Below the pieces are notes generated by a model, which worked only from the letters and a program-made list of their open reading frames with translations, was not told the origin of the DNA and ran no database searches. The position numbers and the translations under genes are program-made. Shown here in pieces: positions 7,943 to 14,221 of a stretch of DNA of 18,922 nucleotides (its first letter is position 1; every line of letters starts with the position of its first letter). Source of the stretch: CAZCGA01 sp964498075. Lineage in GTDB: Bacteria > Desulfobacterota > Binatia > HRBIN30. Location: positions 1 to 18,922 of the forward strand of contig CAZCGA010000121.1 of the NCBI GenBank assembly GCA_964498075.1, given 5' to 3'.

Positions 7943-8011
7943 CCGTTCCTCCGGGGAATCGTAGCCGCATGTAGGTTTATGGATCTGCGGATTCGGGGTG
8001 TGACAGGTCGA

Positions 8012-8042
8012 CCGGAGGGGCAGACTGGAGCTGTCCCTCCGG
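8012..8042 (-). terminator. 12-bp hairpin downstream of the Lys/His-rich secreted protein gene
   Basis: Arms CCGGAGGGGCAG (8012-8023) and CTGTCCCTCCGG (8031-8042) pair over 12 bp with a single G-U wobble and a 7-nt loop, starting 14 bases after the stop codon. There is no T-run on the reverse strand. The palindrome GGTCGACC abuts it (8007-8014). It most likely ends or stabilises the small mRNA. The rest of 7943-8011 shows nothing else I can name. Confidence 0.5.
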
Positions 8043-8055
8043 CGAGAGTGAACTA

Positions 8056-8268
8056 CTACTTCATCTCTTCTGCTGGGGCGTCGGTATGCTTCTTCTTGCC
8101 CTTCTTCTCCTTCTTCGCATGTTTCTTCTTGTGCTTCTTGGTTTTTCCATGCGCCGCCTCGCCTGCCCCGGCCTCGGCACCGCCTGCGGCACCTTCCTGG
8201 GCCAGGCTCACAGAAGCCACGCCGAGGGACAACAGCGCAACCAGTGCCAGTGTGATCAGTCTCTTCAT
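8056..8268 (-). CDS. Small secreted Lys/His-rich protein
   Basis: This 70-residue protein has a textbook Sec signal peptide (MKRLITLALVALLSLGVASVSLA, cleavage expected before Gln24). The mature chain is only about 47 residues. It starts Ala/Gly/Glu-rich and continues as KTKKHKKKHAKKEKKGKKKH, ending in a short acidic tail. Such a charged, probably disordered periplasmic peptide could bind metal, nucleic acid, acidic polymers or lipopolysaccharide; none of these is shown by the sequence. Start and expression are well supported. AAAGGAGGTGA, an almost full match to the 16S anti-Shine-Dalgarno tail, lies upstream of the ATG, and an extended -10 box lies about 30 bases upstream. The composition resembles enterobacterial acid-shock (Asr-like) proteins, but I would not claim homology. 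Confidence 0.8.
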   Translation of the reverse strand: MKRLITLALVALLSLGVASVSLAQEGAAGGAEAGAGEAAHGKTKKHKKKHAKKEKKGKKKHTDAPAEEMK

Positions 8269-8298
8269 CTGCCATCACCTCCTTTCCGACAGGCGAGC

Positions 8299-8307
8299 CT
8301 TATAGCA
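8299..8307 (-). promoter_or_regulatory. Extended -10 promoter for the Lys/His-rich protein
   Basis: Reverse-strand TGC directly followed by TATAAG (8304-8299) matches the extended -10 form. The -35 candidate TTTTGG is weak at 17 bp. The predicted start near 8292 gives a leader of about 24 nt containing the strong ribosome site. Confidence 0.5.
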
Positions 8308-8333
8308 TCGCCCTGGGCAGACCAAAAGAGAGA

Positions 8334-8359
8334 CATGACAGAATGCTTCACTTGTCATG
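8334..8359. repeat. 26-bp inverted repeat in a divergent control region
   Basis: Perfect 7-bp arms CATGACA (8334-8340) and TGTCATG (8353-8359) are separated by 12 bp, so the arm centres are about two helical turns apart. It lies between the reverse promoter at 8299-8307 and the forward promoter at 8394-8422. That is a natural place for an operator controlling the secreted peptide gene and/or the tandem-HTH gene. Confidence 0.45.
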
Positions 8360-8393
8360 CGGCGGCTGGGCATGGACTGATGAGGTCAGGATA

Positions 8394-8422
8394 TTGCGGC
8401 CGCCGCGCAGAGTGCGTATGAT
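8394..8422 (+). promoter_or_regulatory. Sigma70-type promoter for the tandem-HTH gene
   Basis: TTGCGG (8394-8399) and TATGAT (8417-8422) are spaced exactly 17 bp apart, nine of twelve consensus positions. The predicted start near 8429 rules out in-frame start codons at 8343, 8418 and 8421 and supports a start at 8502 or later. Confidence 0.5.
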
Positions 8423-8501
8423 GCGCTCCCAGCGCACGGGAGGCGCTGGGCAGGGAGCACTTGGGCGCATCGAAAGCTGGAGTCGGACGGGTGCGTGCGC
8501 G

Positions 8502-9425
8502 ATGATGGACAGACTTGGGCTGATGACGCCGGCTCTCGAGGCAGAGCTCGAATGGCTCGCCGGTGAGGCACCGCCGAACGTTGCGCGCCACGCGCGGATC
8601 GTGTTGGGTCGTGCCCACGGCATGTCGATCCCCGCCGTGGCAGCCGAGGTAGGCGTACATCCCAACACCGTGCGCAACTGTGTACGGCGGTTCGAGACGC
8701 ATGGACTTCACGGCCTGTTGCACGCTGGCGCCGGCAAGCCGAAGAACATCGCGTTCTCGGACGCGATTCGCGACGAGATCGCGCGCGTCGCCATGCACTC
8801 CCCCGCCAACGTTAACGAGTCACATACGCGCTGGTCACTGCGGCGCCTGCGGGCGCACCTACTGCGCCGCGGAGTCGTACAGGAGATTAGCGTCGAGGGG
8901 TTGCGACAGCTGTTGCGGGGACTGCCGTTGCCGCCGGTATACTGGCGGCGTACCGTCCGTCCGGCCGGCCCGCTGAACCCTGAGGTGCGCCACGCGTTGG
9001 AAAGCCTGGTGCACGGACCGCGTCGTGACCGTAGCCTGCGAGCGCAGATTGTCCTCGCCTGCAGTCGGGGCCTCAACGAGGCCGAAATTGCGGCGGCGCT
9101 GCATCTGGGACGTGCGACGGTGCGGCGGTGGCTCCGCCGCTTCCGTCGTGCCGGTATTCTCGGTCTTCACACGTTGCCGCGGCGACCGCTGTTTACCCAC
9201 CAGGTGCGGGAGGCCATCGTGCGCAGCGCCACCAGTGACCCCTCCAGCCTTGGCGTCAACCAGCCCCACTGGTCACTGCCGACGCTGCAAACCGCGCTCA
9301 TCCGGCATCGAGTCGTCCGTACGATCAGCGTCGAGTACCTCCGCCGGATTCTCACAGCCGCCGGCGTCCAGCTGCGCGGCGCGCCGCCGGTGCGCTACCA
9401 GGACCAGTCGCCGGCAGTCGGGTAG
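8502..9425 (+). CDS. Tandem-duplicated IS630-transposase-type DNA-binding protein without catalytic domain
   Basis: This 307-residue protein consists of two copies of the N-terminal DNA-binding region of IS630/Tc1-type transposases. Unit 1 (about 8-147) has RIVLGRAHG, a helix-turn-helix at 42-64 (IPAVAAEVGVHPNTVRNCVR), then TRWSLRRLRAHL and ISVEGLRQLL. Unit 2 (about 158-290) repeats the order: QIVLACSRG, a helix-turn-helix at 192-213 (EAEIAAALHLGRATVRRWLR), then HWSLPTLQTAL and ISVEYLRRIL. No DDE domain follows. The protein ends after a short Pro/Gln tail, and the next gene's 3' end lies 29 bp away, so no catalytic remnant fits. Both units are intact and in one frame, which favours a domesticated regulator over a decaying element. 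ATG 8502, 8505 and 8523 are all possible, and none has a clear ribosome site. Confidence 0.75.
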   Translation: MMDRLGLMTPALEAELEWLAGEAPPNVARHARIVLGRAHGMSIPAVAAEVGVHPNTVRNCVRRFETHGLHGLLHAGAGKPKNIAFSDAIRDEIARVAMHSPANVNESHTRWSLRRLRAHLLRRGVVQEISVEGLRQLLRGLPLPPVYWRRTVRPAGPLNPEVRHALESLVHGPRRDRSLRAQIVLACSRGLNEAEIAAALHLGRATVRRWLRRFRRAGILGLHTLPRRPLFTHQVREAIVRSATSDPSSLGVNQPHWSLPTLQTALIRHRVVRTISVEYLRRILTAAGVQLRGAPPVRYQDQSPAVG

Positions 9426-9453
9426 TCGGCCAGGGCGGACCGGTCACCTTCGT

Positions 9454-11118
9454 TCAGGGGTAGACGCGAACCTTCGCCTCGGTGCGCAGCGCCGGGAGCG
9501 TTTCGGTGACGTTGGCGCTTCCCAAGGCAAGCGACATCACGACTGGATCAATGTCGGCCGCAGACAAGTCCAGGCCGCGCCCGCGAATACTCAGGTGCAG
9601 GATTCCGGGGTTCCCGGCCGAAAGAACCACAGTGGTCGATCCCGCCGCCGTCAGGCTGCGGTGCCGGAAACGCGTCCCCGAAGGATTCTGCATCCACGTT
9701 CCGGGAACGACGGCCAAGCGGAACACCGATGCGCCACCGGAACGCAAGTCGATGATCAGTGTGTCGGTCTGCGAATCAAAGTGTCGACCCTCCAGGTTGA
9801 GGACGCCGTCCACCACGAGCCGATCCCGCTGTGCCGGAGCCGACGGATCGGACACAATGGCGAAACGCCGAATCCGCACGGAACCGCTGCGACCCGCGGG
9901 GTACAACGCACAGACGGCCGCGATGTCGTCACTCATCAGCTTGGCGCCGCGGCCGTCGAAGTGCGCCTGATAGAACATAGTGGCGTCGCGCAAGGACGGG
10001 TCCGGCTCGTTGGGATCTTCGGAAGAGTGCCCCAACCCCAACGTGTGCCCCACCTCATGGGTCAGGATCTCGGCGACATTGCTCTGGTTCCAGAAGGGGC
10101 AGGCGCCGAATCCATTGTTCACCATGACGTCCCCCTCAGTGATTCGGTAGAAGAGAGCACCGTTGAAACTTTCCGGCGCGTGGTTGTCGGCGCACACGCC
10201 GCCGACTGCCAGCACACCCCAACACCCAGTGGGGTCGTCGATCTCGAAGGACGGATCGTTGAAGGTGATCTCCGTGCGGCCGTCGCACTCCGTGAAGTGA
10301 GAATCGTCGTCGGTGCCGGCAGCCACGAGGTTCACGCTGGTGCACGCTGCACCGCTCCATGCCGCGAGCGCAGCGCTAGCGGCTTCGACCGACGCGTCGT
10401 TGCCCAGAGCGGCGTCACCTCCGCTGCTCACGCGATACGCGATCGACGCCCCATCGTCCGGCAAGAACCAGCGCACTTGCGGCGGACCTGCAAAGGTGAA
10501 GTTCTCCTGCCGCTGAGAGCTCTCGCCTGCAGGCTCGGACGAATCCGCGGGCGCTTGCTGCCCTTGCGCCGCCACCCACCCGCGTGCCCGTGCCAGCAAC
10601 GCGTCGAGGCCCTCGCTCGTCACGCTCGGCCGCCGTTCCAGCCGACCGCTACGCGCCGCAAGCACATGCGCATCGGCGAGGTTCCGCACCGCGAAGTCGG
10701 TCCCGCGGCTACTGCGCACCACAGTGAACTTGCCCATACCCAGGAAGGCGGTTTCGAGCTCATGGCGTGGGTTGCGGCGCAGGAAGAGCAAAACCCGCTC
10801 GCCCATGAAGAAGGTCGGCGCGCCATAGATCCAACGGCGCCGGTTGCCGACCAGGCCACCCGGCTCGACGAGCGTAAGCACAGCGCCGGTACGCCCCTTC
10901 ACGGCCTCCTCGACGGCCACCGCAACGTGCGTCCGTAGCGAGTTGCCTTCCTCCACGCTGCGAATCGATTGCACCCGCCCCAGCACCACCAACTCTGAGA
11001 CCGCAAGCAGATCCTTGGTGTCAGCCAGGACGAAGGTCGTTCCGTGCGCCGAGCGCGGCGCAACGAGCGCCGCGAGAGCCGCGATCAACGCGAGCAGAGT
11101 GTGAAGTTGAATGATCAT
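9454..11118 (-). CDS. Secreted matrixin-type zinc metalloprotease
   Basis: This 554-residue protein has a signal peptide (about 1-26, LLALIAALAALVAPRSAHG). An N-terminal domain (27-160) contains the segment VSELVVLGRVQSI and a long beta-rich stretch. A Ser/Glu/Gln-rich linker follows (about 185-207). The catalytic part holds the metzincin motif HEVGHTLGLGH at 354-364 (His354, Glu355, His358, His364) with Met381 in ATMFY as the Met-turn. Residues from about 413 form a C-terminal beta-rich module, perhaps for substrate or surface binding. Six or more cysteines suggest disulfides in the periplasm or outside. The peptidase fold and zinc site are secure; the substrate is not. An in-frame TTG at 11169 exists, but ATG 11118 gives the signal peptide directly. 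It converges with the tandem-HTH gene and diverges from another secreted protein. Confidence 0.9.
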   Translation of the reverse strand: MIIQLHTLLALIAALAALVAPRSAHGTTFVLADTKDLLAVSELVVLGRVQSIRSVEEGNSLRTHVAVAVEEAVKGRTGAVLTLVEPGGLVGNRRRWIYGAPTFFMGERVLLFLRRNPRHELETAFLGMGKFTVVRSSRGTDFAVRNLADAHVLAARSGRLERRPSVTSEGLDALLARARGWVAAQGQQAPADSSEPAGESSQRQENFTFAGPPQVRWFLPDDGASIAYRVSSGGDAALGNDASVEAASAALAAWSGAACTSVNLVAAGTDDDSHFTECDGRTEITFNDPSFEIDDPTGCWGVLAVGGVCADNHAPESFNGALFYRITEGDVMVNNGFGACPFWNQSNVAEILTHEVGHTLGLGHSSEDPNEPDPSLRDATMFYQAHFDGRGAKLMSDDIAAVCALYPAGRSGSVRIRRFAIVSDPSAPAQRDRLVVDGVLNLEGRHFDSQTDTLIIDLRSGGASVFRLAVVPGTWMQNPSGTRFRHRSLTAAGSTTVVLSAGNPGILHLSIRGRGLDLSAADIDPVVMSLALGSANVTETLPALRTEAKVRVYP

Positions 11119-11407
11119 ATCTTGAGCTCGGAGTTTCGTGAGCGACCAGCGCGAGTGGTCATTCCGCAAGGGCTATGCCACGCACACAGTCGCATCCTCC
11201 GCAGTTGCGTGTTGTGCACCGCAGCCACCCCGCTCAATCCCGTTGTCGAGGTGTCACAAACCTAACGCGATCGAGACCGCGGGCGCAGCGTGATCGACGT
11301 TCCACCGCTCCGGAACGCCGCGTCGTCGTGGTCGCGATTCGGTCGCACGTGCCTCATTGTGCGTCGGCGAACCATCGGATACCTTGCGGCGTCTCTTGAG
11401 TACTGGC
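11119..11407. other. 289-bp divergent intergenic region between two secreted-protein genes
   Basis: No gene is supported here. It should carry promoters for both neighbours, but I find no convincing pair. The best forward candidate is TTGTGC (11357-11362) with GATACC at 15-bp spacing. A 14-codon stretch on the reverse strand (11163-11122) encodes NDHSRWSLTKLRAQ, resembling the NESHTRWSLRRLRAH segment of the tandem-HTH protein. GACCA/TGGTC arms (5 bp) overlap it. Confidence 0.4.
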
Positions 11408-13621
11408 ATGGCGGCGGCTGCTAGCGGATGGCGAACAAGTTGGCGGTGCGCACGACTCGAGACGCTGGCCTTGCTGGCGGTCGTGCTCGTCTCCGCGTTC
11501 GGACGTGCCAGCGCGCAACCGAAGGGAGACCTCAACTGTGACAGCGCCGTGAATGTGCGGGATCTCGGCGTACTCACCGGCGCCATCTTCGGAGATTCGC
11601 CGCCCGACTGCAGCTCGACCGACATCAACGATGACGGTTCGACCGACGGCACGGACATGATCGCACTCCTGCAGATCCTGGATCCTCCGCCGCCCACGCC
11701 GGTGCCGCCCGGACCACAAGTGACCTTTGGATTGGCAAGCTCCAGCGGTACGCGATTGAATCCGCTTGGCCAGGTGGACGGTGCTCCGGTCTTCTTTCGC
11801 AACGCCGGCTTTGGCTTCAAGGTCGTGGTTGAAGCGGCCGCGGGGCAGAGCGGCTTGCCACCGGGGATGGTGATCTCACCCGATCCACAGAATCCAGCGC
11901 GCCGACCCGACCTGCAAATCGAGAGCAGCAATCTGCTCGGCGACGGCAGTCCGGCCGTGTGTGATGGCGGTGTGCCGGCCGTGAACCCGCCCGACTTCGG
12001 ACCATCGCAAACGGTCGCCGACGCGCTCAACGACTTGGCGTGCAGCTTCGCAGTCGCTACGTCTCCGGGCTTCGCCTGCACCTTGGACCAGTTCGGCAAC
12101 GCCGCGTTCCTCACTGCGGGGACGCAAGTGCAGTTCTGTTTGCAGGTGCCGACAACCTTGGCATTCGGCACGGGTGACACGACCCTGAGCGTGCAGGTGC
12201 GTGATATCGTGGGTAACGTCGGAGGCCTACAGCGGCTGATCGTGCGCGTCGGATCCGGACCGGCGCCGCCGACCTTCACGCTCAAACCCACCGCAACGCC
12301 GGTGACTCCTCAGCCGACACGAACCGCAAGCGCCACGCGGACGCGCACGGCCACACGGACGGCGACGCGACCAGCCAGTGCGACGCCGTCACGCACGCCA
12401 TCCGCGACGCCTACCGCACCCTCCAGCACCCCGACACGTTCACCAACCCGAACGCCAACTCCGACGGAGACCGCAACGCCGCCGAGCGGGACCGCCACGC
12501 CAAGCCTCCCGCCGGGAACGCTGGTGCCTTCATCGACGCGCACCGCAACGCCGACTTCACCGCCGGGGACACCGACCCCAACGCGTCAACCCACGACGCT
12601 GCCGACGTCGTCGCGAACCGCGTCGCCCTCGCCAACGAGGACGAGCACACGTCCGACATCGCCCAGCTCAACCAACACCCGGACCACATCCCCGACACCC
12701 ACGCGAACCCAAACACGGACCGCCAGCCCCACGGCCTCCGGACCCAGGGGCCCGGTCATCACCTTCTTCGGTCTCACGGGTTCGAGCGGTTTTCTGGTTC
12801 CTCAGAGCGGCACGGCCGACGGCTTGCCGCTCTTCCGCCGCCAGACGGGCGCGTCGTTCTCGTTGGTCATCGAGGGTAAGCCCGGTCCGAGCGGGACTAT
12901 CGGAAGGTCCGCCTATCAGCCCGGGCAGACGCCGCCCGACCTGCAGGTCGAGGTGTCGCGCCAATTGGGCAACGGCAGCGCGGCCGTTTGCGACACGTCG
13001 TCGAGTCCATCGCCCGGTGGCGTGCCGCCAACCGACCCGCCGAGCTTTGAGTCGACGCCAGACATCATCAACGCCCTCAACGATCTTGGGTGCCGCTTCC
13101 TCGATGGGAGCAACCACCCGGTTGGACGGATATCCACCGAGGGTTGCGTGGAGACTACCTCTGGCGATCCCCCCTACTTCGGCAATCCGTTCGAAAGCAC
13201 GCTGCAGTTCTGCGGCTTCATCAATCGGCTGCTGGAATTTCCCCAGGACGACACCGTGGTCACCGCGCGACTGCTCGACGAAGACGGCAACCCTGGTGAC
13301 CCGGCGCAAATCGTAATCCACGTCGGACCCCCACTGCCGGCGGCTCGCAACGCGCGTGCGATCTCAGGTCGCAGCGCGGCGCGCGCCCGGCTGGACGACG
13401 ACCGGTGGCGCCACCGTAAGACGCCGACTGCGCGCCACCGCCAACGCGAGCCCGAACAGCAGCGTCAGGAGCAAGACGATCGTCGCCCCTGCCGCCACGT
13501 TCAGGAAGTACGAGACGAACAAACCAGCCAGCGCCGCGACGACGGCACTGGCGACGGACACGCAGAGCATGGCGCGGTAGCCGCGCGCCACTTGGTAGCC
13601 GATCGCCGCCGGGATCACTAG
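11408..13621 (+). CDS. Secreted dockerin-domain protein with duplicated four-Cys domain and Thr/Pro linker
   Basis: This 737-codon frame has a signal peptide (about 1-36, ending ASA). A type I dockerin-like module (about 40-91) has two calcium-loop repeats: Asp41-x-Asn43-x-Asp45 with Asp52, and Asp72-x-Asn74-x-Asp76 with Asp83. Domain copy 1 (103-282) is joined by a 155-residue Thr/Pro/Ser/Arg linker (about 289-445) to domain copy 2 (449-640). Both copies share V/I-TF-GL, DG-P-F, a V-E segment, PDLQ-E-S--LG-GS-AVCD, ALNDL-C-F and LQ/VQFC, with four cysteines each in matching order (185, 212, 224, 244 and 528, 562, 580, 602). I do not know a name for this domain. The last 86 codons (13364-13621) lie antisense over the znuB-like gene and read Arg/His/Gln-rich, so the natural C-terminus is probably near codon 640-650 and the stop has been lost or mis-sequenced. 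ATG 11408 leads straight into the signal peptide. Confidence 0.75.
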   Translation: MAAAASGWRTSWRCARLETLALLAVVLVSAFGRASAQPKGDLNCDSAVNVRDLGVLTGAIFGDSPPDCSSTDINDDGSTDGTDMIALLQILDPPPPTPVPPGPQVTFGLASSSGTRLNPLGQVDGAPVFFRNAGFGFKVVVEAAAGQSGLPPGMVISPDPQNPARRPDLQIESSNLLGDGSPAVCDGGVPAVNPPDFGPSQTVADALNDLACSFAVATSPGFACTLDQFGNAAFLTAGTQVQFCLQVPTTLAFGTGDTTLSVQVRDIVGNVGGLQRLIVRVGSGPAPPTFTLKPTATPVTPQPTRTASATRTRTATRTATRPASATPSRTPSATPTAPSSTPTRSPTRTPTPTETATPPSGTATPSLPPGTLVPSSTRTATPTSPPGTPTPTRQPTTLPTSSRTASPSPTRTSTRPTSPSSTNTRTTSPTPTRTQTRTASPTASGPRGPVITFFGLTGSSGFLVPQSGTADGLPLFRRQTGASFSLVIEGKPGPSGTIGRSAYQPGQTPPDLQVEVSRQLGNGSAAVCDTSSSPSPGGVPPTDPPSFESTPDIINALNDLGCRFLDGSNHPVGRISTEGCVETTSGDPPYFGNPFESTLQFCGFINRLLEFPQDDTVVTARLLDEDGNPGDPAQIVIHVGPPLPAARNARAISGRSAARARLDDDRWRHRKTPTARHRQREPEQQRQEQDDRRPCRHVQEVRDEQTSQRRDDGTGDGHAEHGAVAARHLVADRRRDH
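12275..12748 (+). repeat. Low-complexity Thr/Pro/Ser/Arg-coding tract
   Basis: About 470 bp of imperfectly repeated ACG, CCG, ACC and CGC codons inside the dockerin protein gene. The encoded units resemble TPTRT, SATRT and SPTPT. Units vary in length and are not clean tandem copies, as is usual for flexible extracellular linkers. Such tracts are prone to slippage and assembly error. Confidence 0.75.
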
Positions 13622-14221
13622 CAGAGCTTCGACCAGGATGATGCCGACCACACGGATCGCCGCGACCACCGCCAAAGCCAGGCAGCTGAGCAGCAGGAAG
13701 TACAGCGGTGTCACCGGCAGGCCGCTTGCGCGCGCGACTTCCTCATCGAAGGCAACGAACAGCAACTCTTTGAACAGCAGCCCAACGGCGAGCAACACCA
13801 CCAACGAGATCCCCGCCAGCATCCACAGGTCACGTGGCGAAACCGCGAGGATGTTGCCGAACAAATAGCCGAACAGGTCGACTTGATACGTGCTCGAGAG
13901 ACTGATCAGTGCCACACCCAGCGCCATCGCTGAGGAGAAGAGAATCCCGATCGCTGCATCTTCATGCAACCGGCCGGCGCGGCCCAGCCAGCCGATGGCC
14001 CAGGCGACCAGCGTCGCGAACACCGCCGCGGCCGCCAGCGGCTCGACACCCAACAGCACGCCGATGGCGATGCCCCCGAAGGCGGAGTGGGAGATTCCCA
14101 CGCCGATGAACGACAGCCGCTTCAGCACAACAAAGAATCCCAACACGCCGCAGAGCACACCGACGAGCACCCCGGCGATCAGCGCTCGCTGCATGAACCC
14201 GTAGCTCAGCAGCTCGACCAT
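13364..14221 (-). CDS. znuB: ZnuB/MntB-type metal ABC transporter permease
   Basis: This 285-residue inner-membrane protein has about eight hydrophobic segments and belongs to the ABC-3 permease family, which moves Zn2+ or Mn2+ into the cytoplasm with a binding protein and an ATPase. Seen: GVLGFFVVLKRLSFIGVGISHSAFGG near the N-terminus (the family's RLSF-G-ISHSAFGG block), LHEDAAIGILFSSAMALGV, and VGIILVEALLVIPAA near the C-terminus. Its ATG overlaps the stop of the ATPase gene (TAATG at 14223-14219), so translation is coupled. The last 86 codons are antisense to the ORF of the dockerin protein. They continue as a normal hydrophobic helix plus a basic tail, so this strand is the real coding one in the overlap. 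Metal specificity cannot be told from the permease. Confidence 0.9.
   Translation of the reverse strand: MVELLSYGFMQRALIAGVLVGVLCGVLGFFVVLKRLSFIGVGISHSAFGGIAIGVLLGVEPLAAAAVFATLVAWAIGWLGRAGRLHEDAAIGILFSSAMALGVALISLSSTYQVDLFGYLFGNILAVSPRDLWMLAGISLVVLLAVGLLFKELLFVAFDEEVARASGLPVTPLYFLLLSCLALAVVAAIRVVGIILVEALLVIPAAIGYQVARGYRAMLCVSVASAVVAALAGLFVSYFLNVAAGATIVLLLTLLFGLALAVARSRRLTVAPPVVVQPGARRAAT

Noticed and set aside
8343..8501. Longer N-terminus of the tandem-HTH protein
   Set aside because: A well-spaced promoter (8394-8422) lies inside this stretch, and the first repeat unit begins only near codon 8 after ATG 8502.
8502..9425. Ordinary IS630 insertion sequence
   Set aside because: No DDE domain, no second ORF, and no terminal inverted repeats or TA duplication that I can see at the gene borders. 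The binding region is duplicated rather than truncated once.
9025..10938. Very long forward open frame (about 640 codons)
   Set aside because: It is antisense to the metalloprotease and crosses the end of the tandem-HTH gene. Its sequence is Arg/His/Pro-rich with no domain, while the other strand has a signal peptide and a zinc-binding motif.
11254..12291. Reverse open frame of about 345 codons opposite the dockerin protein
   Set aside because: Ser/Arg/Pro-rich shadow sequence. The forward strand encodes a signal peptide, dockerin loops and a domain repeated elsewhere in the same protein.
12275..12748. Possible CRISPR array or minisatellite
   Set aside because: The repeats are irregular codon-level reiterations in frame with the protein and have no constant repeat plus unique spacer structure.
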